A stretch of 64,000 nucleotides of DNA from JAKZVK01 sp965248255. GTDB taxonomy: Bacteria > Acidobacteriota > Terriglobia > Bryobacterales > UBA6623. The first letter of the stretch is position 1, and every line of letters begins with the position of its first letter. The notes beneath the pieces are model-generated. The model did no database searches. It was not told the DNA's origin and saw only the letters and a program-made list of their open reading frames with translations. The translations under genes and the position numbers were made by a program. Shown piece by piece: positions 53,191-63,200 of the stretch. The stretch lies in contig CBDFIW010000004.1 in the NCBI GenBank assembly GCA_965248255.1, forward strand, positions 434,001 to 498,000, written 5' to 3'.

Positions 53191-54309
53191 GTACTTACTA
53201 TCATAAATAGACGCACTTGTGATAGAATAAGGGCATGGCTAAAAGAGCCACGCCCATCCTTTTGAGTCCTGCTGAGGAACGGACGCTACAGCGCTGGCGA
53301 CGGGCCCACAAGACCGAACGGCGTACCGCCGAAAGGGCTCGCATCGTCCTGCTGGCGGCCCAAGGAAAGTCGAACCTGGAGATCGCGGCGCAGTTGGGAA
53401 CGCGGCCGGCACGGGTGTCGAAGTGGCGCACCCGCTTTGCCCGCCAACGGCTGGCCGGCTTGGCCGACGAAGCGCGACCCGGCAAGCCGCGGCAATACGA
53501 CGCCGCGAGCGAGAAACGCATTCTCAAGAAACTCGATGAATCGCCGCCCAGCGGACAGGCCACTTGGACCGGCCAACTCCTGGCCCAAGCGCTCGGCGAG
53601 GTGAGTGACCAACAAGTCTGGCGCGTGCTGCGCCGCCGGGGCATCTCGCTGCGGCGTCGTCGCAGCTGGTGCCTCTCGACCGATCCCGAGTTTGCCCGTA
53701 AAGCCGCCGACATCGTGGGACTTTACCTGGACCCGCCCGAGAACGCTGTCGTGCTAGCCGTCGACGAAAAGCCCCACATCCAAGCCCTCGAACGCGCTCA
53801 GGGCTGGCTGCGGCTGCCCGACGGCAAGGCCTTGACGGGCTTCAGCCACGGCTACAAACGCCATGGCACAACGACCTTGTTCGCCGCCCTGGAGGTGGCC
53901 ACCGGTCACGTCACGGCTGGTCACTACCAGCGTCGCCGGCGGCGAGAGTTTCTAGACTTCATGAACCAACTGGTGGATCTCTACGAAGGCTTCGAGTTGC
54001 ACGTCGTGCTGGACAATCTCAACACCCACAAGCCGAAACGGGATCGTTGGCTCCAGCGCCACCCCAACGTGCACTTGCACTACACTCCGACCTACGCCTC
54101 GTGGCTGAATCAGATTGAGATCTGGTTCAGTATCCTCAGTCGGCGGGCGTTGCAGGGAGCCAGTTTCACCTCGCCCTACGAAGTACGCGCAGCCATCGAC
54201 CGCTTCCTCGAGGCACACAACGAAAACGCCGCCCCTTTCGAATGGACCAAGGCCAGCGTGAGGCAGCGGCCTCTTTCTTACTCATACGCTAACTTATGAT
54301 CTTAAGTAC
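53191..54309 (+). mobile_element. IS630-family element, type C
   Basis: The element is 1,119 bp with TA at 53189-53190 and 54310-54311. The inverted ends are GTACTTACTATCATAAAT and GTACTTAAGATCATAAGT. Confidence 0.92.
53235..54299 (+). CDS. IS630-family transposase, type C
   Basis: The 354-residue protein has HTH modules (SNLEIAAQLGTRPARVSKWR; LAQALGEVSDQQVWRVLRRR). The DDE domain has D in VVLAVDEKPHIQALER, D in VLDNLNTHKPKRD, and E in SWLNQIEIWFSILSRR. It is intact and distinct from the other IS630 copies. Its stop at 54299 is 10 bp from the right end of the element. Confidence 0.95.
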   Translation: MAKRATPILLSPAEERTLQRWRRAHKTERRTAERARIVLLAAQGKSNLEIAAQLGTRPARVSKWRTRFARQRLAGLADEARPGKPRQYDAASEKRILKKLDESPPSGQATWTGQLLAQALGEVSDQQVWRVLRRRGISLRRRRSWCLSTDPEFARKAADIVGLYLDPPENAVVLAVDEKPHIQALERAQGWLRLPDGKALTGFSHGYKRHGTTTLFAALEVATGHVTAGHYQRRRRREFLDFMNQLVDLYEGFELHVVLDNLNTHKPKRDRWLQRHPNVHLHYTPTYASWLNQIEIWFSILSRRALQGASFTSPYEVRAAIDRFLEAHNENAAPFEWTKASVRQRPLSYSYANL

Positions 54310-54311
54310 TA

Positions 54312-55199
54312 GCAGCCTTTAGCAAACACACCGTGTTACACCAGCCCATCGTCCCATCACCCCTCAGGGTTCCCGTCTCTTGGTGACGTGAAGGTGTCAA
54401 GTTTCGAGGGCTTACCCGTACGGGATGTGGCGTAAGGCTCCAGCCCTGCTGAGTCTCGATTCTTCGAGACTCAGGGCGGCGACCGACCGAGCATCTGCTG
54501 TTGGCCGCGGACCTGAGAACCGAGAAATCAGTTCTCGGCAAGCCTGGAGGCTTACGCCACATGAGCGGCGACTTGTCGGTTTGATTGTTGGCCGCTTTTA
54601 GCCACCCTTGGCCGCTTTCGGTCCAAAATGTCCTACTGGGAGAGGGCCTTGTCGGAGTAGGTAGCAATGCTTTGTTCATGGGCCGCCTCGTACGGCACCC
54701 CTGTGATCGATGGCCGGGTTTGAGGATGTGATGTTGCACCTGCTGTCCTGCTGGGACGACGCATCGCCCGTTAGCCTCCTTTGTTGCTAGTGTAAATGTC
54801 GGTGGTGGGGGTAGAGGGGTGGTTGGAGAGGTAAGTGGTTGAAAGGATGGAGGGAATTTTGTTTGAAAATCTGTGATTCCTTGAGAGCGCTGCAGAGCGA
54901 GCGGTAGCATGGGCCGCTGCGAACAAACCAGAAAGGAGGCTCTTGCAGCGCTATGAAGCAGTATATTGGGTGTGCGGATTACCTACCGCACAGCCAAATG
55001 CACCGGCGATTCGCCCTAAGCCCCTATGTTGGAACAAGTCAGAAGGAGAGGCGACAGATTTCTCATGCGAACCCGATTTCGCGACATCAATCCGCAGAAG
55101 AGCGCCTATGTAATTTGTTTCGTGAGAGTTAGTCCCGCTCGCAGTCGCGGCACTCTTGGTGCGAGTTCTGAACGGTGGAACGCATAGGTCGCCGAAGGG
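54312..55199. other. Intergenic stretch with a palindromic element
   Basis: Apart from the palindrome at 54424-54562, I see no gene here. A GAAAGGAGG at 54939-54947 precedes no convincing coding frame. Confidence 0.6.
54424..54562. repeat. MITE-like palindromic element with internal hairpins
   Basis: The outer arms ATGTGGCGTAAGGCTCCAG (54424-54442) and CTGGAGGCTTACGCCACAT (54544-54562) match at 18 of 19 positions. Inside, CTGAGTCTCGA (54448-54458) pairs perfectly with TCGAGACTCAG (54463-54473), and CCGAGAA (54520-54526) pairs with TTCTCGG (54532-54538). A related half-element is at 44094-44143. Confidence 0.85.
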
Positions 55200-56066
55200 C
55201 TATCGACCGTCGATCACTTTGCCCGTCAACGACTGCAGGAATGCGGCTAGCGCTGTCTTCTCGTCGTCAGTCAGCCTGAGCGGGCGTAGCTCGGGATCGA
55301 GATACGGGTTCTTTCTGGCACCGTCACTGTAAAAGTCAACAACATCTTCGAGCGTCTGAAGGCTGCCGTCGTGCATGTAGGGTCCCGTGCGGGCGACTTC
55401 CCGGAGCGTCGGGGTCTTGAAGTCGCCGCGGCCACCGCCTGTGTCGGCAAGGCGGCCGTCGCGCCAGGCGACGCCGGTGTTGTGCAGCTTCTCGTCGGTG
55501 AAGTTCGGGCCGACATGGCAGGCGGTACAATTGCCTTTCCCACGGAAGACCTGGAGGCCGAGTTGTTGCTGGGCGGTGAGCGCGTCCCGGTCGCCATTGA
55601 CGAATCGGTCGAAAGGCGACTCTCCGGAGAGGATGGAGCGGACATAGCTGGCAAGGGCACGTGAGATTTCCTCCGCCGTGAGGCCCACGCGGGAGGATGC
55701 TTCTTCCAGCGTTAAGTCCATTTCGTTCGAATCCTGAATAGGTTTGAGCACTTGTTCTTCGAGCGTCGGCACGTGAGCGTCCCAGAAGAAGGAACGGCCA
55801 TAGCCACGATTGATGAGAGCCGGTGTATTGCGGCGGCCCTTACGTCCGAATACGCCGACCGCCACCGGATGGGCATCGGAGAATGAGCGCTCCGGATCGT
55901 GGCAGGAGGCGCAAGCGAGAGACTGGTCGCGAGAGAGGCGGCGGTCATGAAACAACCGCCGCCCCAATTCGACCTTTTCGGCTGTGATGGGATTCTCCTC
56001 CGGGACCGGCATGTAGAGGTCCAGCCCCAGAGGAATCGCTAGTGCCGCTGCGAGAAGTAGCAACAT
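55200..56066 (-). CDS. Di-haem cytochrome c peroxidase (MauG/CcpA family)
   Basis: The 288-residue protein has an N-terminal signal (MLLLLAAALAIPLGLDLYMP). The two haem sites are ACASCHDPERSFSD and CTACHVGPNFTDEK. Other family motifs are GRRLFHDRRLSRDQS, RRNTPALINRGYGRSFFWD and TPTLREVARTGPYMHDGSLQ. Family members reduce hydrogen peroxide or, in MauG, oxidise protein side chains in the periplasm. The start lies 4 bp from the stop of the PD40 gene upstream (56071), so they are probably co-transcribed. The protein is near the usual length. Confidence 0.93.
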   Translation of the reverse strand: MLLLLAAALAIPLGLDLYMPVPEENPITAEKVELGRRLFHDRRLSRDQSLACASCHDPERSFSDAHPVAVGVFGRKGRRNTPALINRGYGRSFFWDAHVPTLEEQVLKPIQDSNEMDLTLEEASSRVGLTAEEISRALASYVRSILSGESPFDRFVNGDRDALTAQQQLGLQVFRGKGNCTACHVGPNFTDEKLHNTGVAWRDGRLADTGGGRGDFKTPTLREVARTGPYMHDGSLQTLEDVVDFYSDGARKNPYLDPELRPLRLTDDEKTALAAFLQSLTGKVIDGR

Positions 56067-56070
56067 CGCT

Positions 56071-58161
56071 TTAGCGCGCCGACCGCATTTGGGGCAAAAG
56101 GTTCTCGACTACCCAGAGTTCCCCTTTGCTGCCACCCGCGGTGAAGGCGATTTGCCGGCCATCGGGCGAAAACACCGGGTCTCGAATCTCTCTTGCCTTG
56201 ATGTCAAGAGCCTTTGGCTTACCTCCATCAGCGGGTACCACCCAGAGTTGCACGATGGCCTCCAGGCCAATGCCGAGAAGGATGTTCTGGCTATCCTGAG
56301 TCCATGCTCCAATCAGCCATGTAGGTCTTGGTTTTGTCCACGTATACACTTCGGTCGGCTCGCCGCCTTCCGACGATATGACAAACAGCTTTCGCCCATG
56401 GCCCTTCGCCGGGCTCCGCATGAACGAAAGGCGGGTTCCGTCCGGCGAGAGGGCGAGGCCAAAGAGGCTGGGCCCGTACGCTTCAGTGCGGTACAGTTCC
56501 TTCTTTTCACCCGTCTCGATGTCGAGTTTCATCAGTCGTAGTACTCCGGTCACTCCCGCCCGCCCCCGTTCAGCATGCGAGTAGTAGATCGCTTTACCGT
56601 CCGGCGACAATTGAGGCCGCCTTACAAGACCTCTCGTGCCTCGAAATACCACTTCTTGATTTCCACCGTCGACGGGAAATCGCTTGAGCGACCATCGGCC
56701 ATCGGAGGTGTCCAACACCATGACTGATTTTCCATCGGGAAACCACTGTGGAGCTAAGTAGCCCTTAGCCCAGTTGCCCAGTCGGACACGGTCCGGCAAC
56801 TCGCGTTCCTCTCCCGTAGCGACGGAACGAATCGCGACACTCCGGTTACGGCTAGCATCCGGTGCTCGGTAGTAGGCCAAGTGTTTCCCATCGGGTGACC
56901 AGGAAGCTCCCCAATTAGATCCCACGAAAGTGTCGGTCAGCCGCCGCTGGTCCGACTTCACAGCAAAAGTCTTGGGATCGACATCCACTACATAAGAGTT
57001 CACCAGCCGGTTCCACACGCCGTAGTGGAGCCTGCCATCGCGGTCGAAGCCTTTGTTCTGGATCTCGCCGATGTTTGCCCGGAGTAACTCGGGCGCACCC
57101 GACGGTTTCCCATTGTTGACCGTTAGTGCCCAGAGACCATTACTTCCGGCCCGGTCGCTCTGAAAGACGACTGCTGTGCCGTCCGGGGTCCAGACAGGAT
57201 GCTTGTTGTCTCCCGCACTATCGACAAGTCTGGTTTCTTGTGTGCCGTCAGCCGCCAAAGCGAAGATACCGCCGTCCGACATTGAAGGCTCCGAGTCGGG
57301 TACCGAGTAGACCAGGAAGCGCCCGTCTGCCGAGAATCCGCCGATTGAGGGAAACCTCCATCCAGTCGATTTCAGTTGCTTCACAGGGCCGTCAGCCGTT
57401 GAGATGAGAACGATCTGATGGCCGTCATCGCGATTCCCGCGAACCGCTCCGATCCGCTCGCTGTCGGGCGACCAAGCTACTGGATAGGGAGCTGTCTTAC
57501 CCGCTAGCAGTGTGCGCTCGTGGGTTCCATCGGCATCAATGACTCGGAGTTCTGGCCGAGGGCCCCAAAACTGATAGGCGAGTTGCTTCCCGTCTGGCGA
57601 GAAGACCGGTCTGCTGCCGCCGGCCGAAGGGGAAGTTTTAATATTGGTGTCCCGTATCTTCAATTCGCGGCTTTCGCCGGTACGCAGGTCCCGAATCTGG
57701 AGGTTCCAGGTCTTATAACTGTCGACGTGCGCGAAGTATCGGCCATCGGGCGAAGGATTACCGTCCAGATTCACACCCTCCCCGGACCAGACCTGTCGTA
57801 TCGACAACGCTCCCTCGGAATCGGTCGGAGGCTGCAACGCCGCCAGCCGCGTCTGCGCTTTCGAGACCACGTCTTGCTGGTCGAGGTAATCGCGAATGAT
57901 GCGCTCATATGCCTTCGGTGCCCCCGCATCGCCCAGCACACGCTGGCATTCACCGATCCGGAATAGTGCCTGCGCCGCCAATTTCCGGTCCGCCGCGTTG
58001 TCCTGAACCACTTGTTCGTAGAGGTGAATTGCACCGCGAAGGTCGGCTTCCGCCCGCTCCTTCGCGAGTCCCTGCTGAAAGAGGTTGTAGCCGTTCTCGG
58101 CGGCAAGCAAGGCTGTCGTGGCCGCCAAAACGAATAGAAAACCGGCTCTGCTGAATCTCAT
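56071..58161 (-). CDS. Secreted TPR plus TolB/PD40 propeller protein
   Basis: From ATG 58161 (AAAGGAG seven bases upstream) the 696-residue protein has a signal peptide (FLFVLAATTALLAAENG). The N-terminal 100 residues are helical and TPR-like (LFQQGLAKERAEADLRGAIH, YEQVVQDNAADRKLAAQALF). The rest is a beta-propeller with PD40 repeats such as PVFSPDGKQLAYQF, AWSPDSERIGAVRG, WSPDGKHLAYYRA and PVFSPDGRQIAFTAGG. These proteins are abundant in Acidobacteria. They may bind peptides or glycans or act as sensors, but their role is unknown. The peroxidase gene follows after 4 bp. Confidence 0.88.
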   Translation of the reverse strand: MRFSRAGFLFVLAATTALLAAENGYNLFQQGLAKERAEADLRGAIHLYEQVVQDNAADRKLAAQALFRIGECQRVLGDAGAPKAYERIIRDYLDQQDVVSKAQTRLAALQPPTDSEGALSIRQVWSGEGVNLDGNPSPDGRYFAHVDSYKTWNLQIRDLRTGESRELKIRDTNIKTSPSAGGSRPVFSPDGKQLAYQFWGPRPELRVIDADGTHERTLLAGKTAPYPVAWSPDSERIGAVRGNRDDGHQIVLISTADGPVKQLKSTGWRFPSIGGFSADGRFLVYSVPDSEPSMSDGGIFALAADGTQETRLVDSAGDNKHPVWTPDGTAVVFQSDRAGSNGLWALTVNNGKPSGAPELLRANIGEIQNKGFDRDGRLHYGVWNRLVNSYVVDVDPKTFAVKSDQRRLTDTFVGSNWGASWSPDGKHLAYYRAPDASRNRSVAIRSVATGEERELPDRVRLGNWAKGYLAPQWFPDGKSVMVLDTSDGRWSLKRFPVDGGNQEVVFRGTRGLVRRPQLSPDGKAIYYSHAERGRAGVTGVLRLMKLDIETGEKKELYRTEAYGPSLFGLALSPDGTRLSFMRSPAKGHGRKLFVISSEGGEPTEVYTWTKPRPTWLIGAWTQDSQNILLGIGLEAIVQLWVVPADGGKPKALDIKAREIRDPVFSPDGRQIAFTAGGSKGELWVVENLLPQMRSAR

Positions 58162-58252
58162 TTTGTTGCTCCTTTCCAAACACCGTCATAGACGATACTA
58201 GCGGGACCGTCCGCTCGGGTTGTTATGGAAATTTGGGGTATTTGTTAAGTCC

Positions 58253-58942
58253 TCATGAAGATTCCGCGATCCAGCGATAACCGACGCCGTGAACGGTGAT
58301 GAGACGCCGCGGATGGTGTGGATCTCGCTCTAACTTGGCCCGGAGGTTGGCGACGTGTGTGTCCACCGTGCGCGCGGTCACGTATGTCTCCTGGCCCCAG
58401 ACCTCATTCAGCAACTCGTCCCGCGTGACCGCTTCGCCGGCGCGGGAAACTAGTAGTCGCAACAGTTGGTATTCCTTGCGGGTCAGATCCAGGGGACGGC
58501 CATCTTTGGTCGCTTCGTAAGCGCGGAAATCGATTTCGATTCCGTCCAGGCGCAAGTCGTCCGGCAGGGTTCGCAGCAGCGCGGGACGCCGCAGCAGGGC
58601 GCGGGCGCGGGCACTTAGTTCGCGGACCGAAAACGGTTTCGTAACGTAGTCGTCGGCGCCCAGGTCCAGCCCGACCACCCGGTCGGCCTCTTCGCCGCGT
58701 GCGGTTAGCATGAGGATCGGCGTGCTGATACCTTCCGCCCGCAGTTTGCGGCACACATCGTAGCCGCTCAGGCGAGGCAGCATGAGATCGAGGATCACAA
58801 GATCGGGCTTCTCTTCCTTGGCCAGCCGGTAGCCGGACTGGCCGTCCGACGCAGTGATCACCTCGTGGGACTCAAAGGTGAAATTGTCGGCGAGTGCACG
58901 CTGGAGCGGCAGTTCGTCTTCGATGATGAGGATGCGGCTCAT
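58253..58942 (-). CDS. OmpR/PhoB-family response regulator
   Basis: The 229-residue protein starts at ATG 58942, overlapping the kinase stop (ATGA). The receiver domain has RILIIEDELPLQRALADN (acidic pocket), DLVILDLMLPRLSGYDV (phospho-Asp), LMLTARGEEADRV (Thr) and DDYVTKPFSVREL (Lys). The winged-helix DNA-binding domain has LTRKEYQLLRLLVSRAGEAV and VDTHVANLRAKLERDP with VHGVGYRWI. It is preceded by its cognate kinase. The adjacent PD40 and peroxidase genes on the same strand are possible targets (inference). Confidence 0.94.
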   Translation of the reverse strand: MSRILIIEDELPLQRALADNFTFESHEVITASDGQSGYRLAKEEKPDLVILDLMLPRLSGYDVCRKLRAEGISTPILMLTARGEEADRVVGLDLGADDYVTKPFSVRELSARARALLRRPALLRTLPDDLRLDGIEIDFRAYEATKDGRPLDLTRKEYQLLRLLVSRAGEAVTRDELLNEVWGQETYVTARTVDTHVANLRAKLERDPHHPRRLITVHGVGYRWIAESS

Positions 58943-60240
58943 GCTATCAAGGAGATGGGCAGCAGGATGGAGAACGTGCTCCCCCGCCCCCGGCAGGCTC
59001 TCAACGGCCACCTGCCCGCCGTGGGCTTTGACGATGTGGTGCACCAGGGCCAGGCCGAGTCCTGTCCCCGGGATGTTGCGCTGGTCGGAGTCTTCAGCCC
59101 GGTAGAATCTCTCGAAAATTCGAGACTGTTCCTCAAGGAGGATGCCGATTCCGCGGTCGCGGACTCGAATGACAGCGGTGTTGTGTTCTAGGCTGAGACT
59201 GAGGTCGATCCGCCGGTCTTCTCCGGAGTACTTCATAGCGTTGCCGAGAAGATTCATGACGGCTTGCTCTAGGGCCTCGCGGTCGGCGGCCACGGGCGGT
59301 ACCGCCGGATCAACTGCAATCCGAAGCTCGGAGTTCCCCTGGGTGAGCGAGTACTCACACGCCCGCGCAGCGGATCGAAGGACTTCCTCGAGCGGGACGG
59401 GCTGAAGGTGGTAGACACGCTTGCCTTGGTCGATCCTGGAGAACTCCAGCACGCCATCCACCAGCCGGCTCAGGCGCTCGCTCTCTCCTACAATCGTCTC
59501 AGGTACTCCGCCCTCTCCTGCTCGCTTTTCACACGACCCATGTCGAGCAGTTCGGCAAAAGCACGGATGGCCGAGACAGGTGTTTTCAATTCGTGGGAGA
59601 CGCTCGAGACAAACTGGGAGTGCAAGGCGGCCAGCCGCGATTCGCGCCGGACGTCCCGATGCAGCAGATAGGCGGTGAAGAGCGTTATCGAAATCACCAG
59701 CAGCAAGCCCGAGAGATAGAAAACCTGACGGGACGCTGCGTGACCATCGGCCTGCACCTGCGGTTTCGAGAGCTTCAGTCCTGGAAAGTTTTCACCTAGA
59801 GGTTGACCTTCCCGCTCTCCAGCCAGATTCCATTGCCCTCGCTGGGCCAGCCCGATCGAAGCGAGGACCTGCCGCGCCCGCACCGCAACGAGAGTGCGCT
59901 GGCGATCCGCCGGCTTGCCCGTGATGCCGACTAGCCAGGGGGTACTACCGAACAGACGCCAGACAGGCTCGCCACCCCGCTCGTCCAGCGCGAGGGCCTG
60001 CCGGGCGAGTTGCTCGGCCTGCTCGGCTTCTCTCGCGCGGGCGACGGCGAAGTCTTGCAGATCGGCGGCCCCCAGTGTCTCTGCAACTTCGACAACCATG
60101 TGCGCGGCGGTAGGGGAGAGCCATGCGGTGTTCAGAACGGTCACCATCTGTTCGAGCATCTCCCGTTGAAGCTGGGGCGAGGCGTCACCAGCCATGCGCC
60201 GTGCCGCGTAGACCGCGAAAGGAACCCCGTACTCGTCAGC
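58939..60240 (-). pseudogene. Sensor histidine kinase, N-terminally truncated and twice frameshifted
   Basis: The C-terminal half is well preserved: a TM helix (SGLLLVISITLFTAYLLHRD), HisKA with FVSSVSHELKTPVSAIRAFA, then the ATPase with NLLGNAMKYSGEDRRI (N), VRDRGIGI (G1), and GTGLGLALVHHIVKAHGG (G2). One base is missing near 59497-59503, separating EYLR from TIVGESERLSRL. One extra C at 58981-58985 separates LPGAG from STFSILLPISLIA and fuses the frame to the regulator. The upstream sensor part ends at about 60240, where a phage-type helicase gene begins. At least 100 residues of sensor are lost. Confidence 0.85.
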
Positions 60241-63200
60241 TATGTCCGGAGCACCGAAGAGACCACCAAGGCCGCCGTCTTCGAGCGCGACACGGTGGCG
60301 CCGCGCGAGATCCCCGAGAGCGCCGATTCGGCCGAGGACGCGCTGGCGATCAGCCTGAACGAGAAGGGGCGCGTCGATCTCGATTACATGGCGCGGCTCA
60401 CGGTCTCGCCGACGGACGACCTGACGGCCCAGCTCCACGGCCTGATCATTGACGACCCCGAGCAGGGCTGGGTCACCGCGGACGCCTACTTGTCGGGCAA
60501 CGTCCGCGAAAAGCTGAAGATCGCCCAAGCCGCCGCGCGAACGGATGCGCGGTATGAAGCGAACGTCAGCGCTCTCAAGCAAGTCCAGCCTGCCGATCTT
60601 CCGCCGAGCCAGATCACCGCCACGCTCGGCTCGCCCTGGATACCGCCGGGCGACATCCGGGTGTTCGTCTCGGAGATGCTCTCGGCGCCCGCCAGGGACG
60701 TGGTGGTCAACTTCGAACCGCTGATCGGCAAGTGGATCGTCACCAGACTCACCGATCTGCACGAAACGGTCGCGGCGACCGACACCTGGGGCACGCGGCG
60801 GAAACACTTCTTCGAACTGCTCGATCACGCTTTGAACGGCGGCTTCCCGACCGTGCGGGACAGGGTTGGGGACAACAAATATGTCGTGAACCCGGCCGAA
60901 ACCGCGGCGGCCGGAGAGAAGCTGCGCCGGATCAAGGAGCGGTTCACGGCTTGGGCGTGGGAGGATCCCGAGCGCGCCAGGCACCTGGTGCGCGTCTACA
61001 ACGACACGATGAACGCCATCCGGCTGCGCGTCTACGACGGCAGCCATCTGGGGTTCCCTTTGATGAATTCAGAGTTTCAGGAGAGGGGCGGACTGCGCAG
61101 GCACCAGCGCGACGCCGTGTGGCGGGTCCTGCAATCCGGCGCCACCTATCTCGGTCACGAGGTCGGCACGGGCAAGACGGCGATTCTGATTACCGCGGCG
61201 ATGAAGGCCCGCCAGCTGGGGCTTGCCCGCAAGCCCATGATCGCCGTCCCGAAGCCGAACCTGCCCGCGATGGCGGAAGAGTTTCAGCGGCTCTACCCGG
61301 CGGCCAACGTGCTGACGGTGCACATCCCCTCGGCCGGCAGCCGGCCGCTCCGGCGGCGGCGCGTCGTCCAGCAGATCGCGCTGAACGATTGGGACGCCGT
61401 GCTGGTTACGCACGAGAGTTTCGGCGCGATCGGTGTCAGTTCCGCGGAGATGGCGTCGGCCGTGCGCGAAGAGCTGGAGGTCATGAAGGCGGCGCTCGTG
61501 GCGGCGAAGGGCGAGGGCGCGAACCGCTCCACGGTCCGCGAGCTGGAAAAAGCGAGGTACCGGCTGAGGGACAAGCTGAAGGAGTTGAAAGACCGCATCG
61601 CCAAGACCGACGCGGTGACATTCGAGGGCACCGGCATCGACATGGTGCTGATCGACGAGGCCCACAACTACAAGAACCTGCAATTCTCGACGCGCCTGGG
61701 CCGCACGGTCCGCGGCCTGAGTCAGTCGGCCAGCGGGCGTTCGTTCGAGTTCTACGCCAAGACCCGCTATCTCCACCGCATTGGCGGCAAGATCGTGATG
61801 GCCTCGGGCACCCCGCTTTCAAACAGCGTGGGCGAGTTGTTCACGATCAGCCGCTATCTCCAGCCGGGGGAGCTCGAGAAACGCGATCTCCAACACTTCG
61901 ACTCCTGGGCGGCGACGTTCGGCGACATCGACCAGGTGCTCGAATACCTGCCCGAGGGCGGCGGCTACCGCAGCGTCACCAAGTTCCGCAAGTTCCGCAA
62001 CGTCCCCGAGCTGATGCAGATGATCTACTCGGTGCTCGATGTGATGACGGCGGACAAGGCCGGCATCCGCAGGCCGCCGATCGAGGACGGCAAGCCCGAG
62101 CCGGTCGTGATGCCGCAAAGTGCCGAGCAGCGGGTCTTCCAGCAGAAGTTGGCGGAGCGATCCAAGCGCATCCGCGAGAATCCCATGGGGGCGCTTCCCG
62201 ACAACATGCTCGTGGTGTCGTCCGACGGCCGCAAGGGGGCCGTCGACCTGCGGCTCACCGGCTCAGGCTACGGCGTCAACGAGAACGGCAAGATCGCGGA
62301 ACTGGCGCGACGGGCCGCCGAGATCCACCGCCGCACGGCGAGTTTTCAGGGCGTGCAGCTGGTGTTCCTCGACCTGTTCGGCCCGACCTCGGCGAACCCG
62401 AACTTCAACGCGCAGCACGAAATCAAGCGGCTGCTCACCGCGCAAGGCATTGCGGCCGGCGAGATCGTCTCGCTGCACGACACCGACGGCGCGAGCAAGA
62501 CGGCGAAGGCCCGCGTCAAGCGGCTGTTCGCGGACGTGAACGCGGGCCGCGTGCGGGTGTTGCTGGCCTCGACCAAGAAAGGCGGCACGGGCGTGAACGT
62601 CCAGGAGCGCGTCGCCGCGATCCATCATCTCGACACCGACTGGAATATCGCCGGGTACCTGCAGCGCAACGGGCGCGGCCACCGCCAAGGCAACCTGGTG
62701 TTCGACGAGTACGGCCAGAAACTCCGAATCCTCAACTACACGGTCGAGGGCACGGTCGACGCCTTCATGTGGGACAAGGTGGGCGGCAAGGCGCGGCTGT
62801 TCGACCGGCTGCTTTCGGGCGAGATGAGGGAGCGGGAGATCGAGGACATCAGCCGCGGCGAGGTCACGGCGTCTGAGATGCTGGCGCTTACCTCCGGCGA
62901 TCCGCTGGTCGCCGAACGCGAGGAGGTGTCGCGGCAAGTCAACCGCCTGGCGCTGTTGCGCCACCAGTGGCAAGACCGCCGGTTCCGTCTACAGTCGGAT
63001 CTCGCGCAGTTGCCCGATCGCATCAAAGCCAAACGCACCCGCGCCGCGAATCTCGAGGCGGACCAGAAGCTCGTCTCGGCGGCCGAGACCATCAAGTTCG
63101 AAACGTCCCAACCCGGCTCGCGCGACGCGACAACCTACACCTTCCGACTCGACGAAGAGGGGCTGGCGGCGGCTTGGCAGAAACTCGTCGCGCAGGAAGG

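Noticed and set aside
54302..54910. A 202-residue minus-strand frame
   Set aside because: It runs across the IS630 edge and a palindromic repeat and has low-complexity Ser/Pro/Thr sequence.
59488..61047. A 519-residue minus-strand frame crossing the kinase-helicase junction
   Set aside because: Only its downstream part (to about 60240) encodes kinase sequence. The upstream part is antisense to the helicase, so the whole frame is not one gene.
60732..62876. A 714-residue plus-strand open frame with no family match
   Set aside because: It is a shadow of the helicase gene in another frame: the translation is Arg/Gly/Ala-rich and repetitive, while the overlapping frame carries clear helicase motifs and stays open to the window end.
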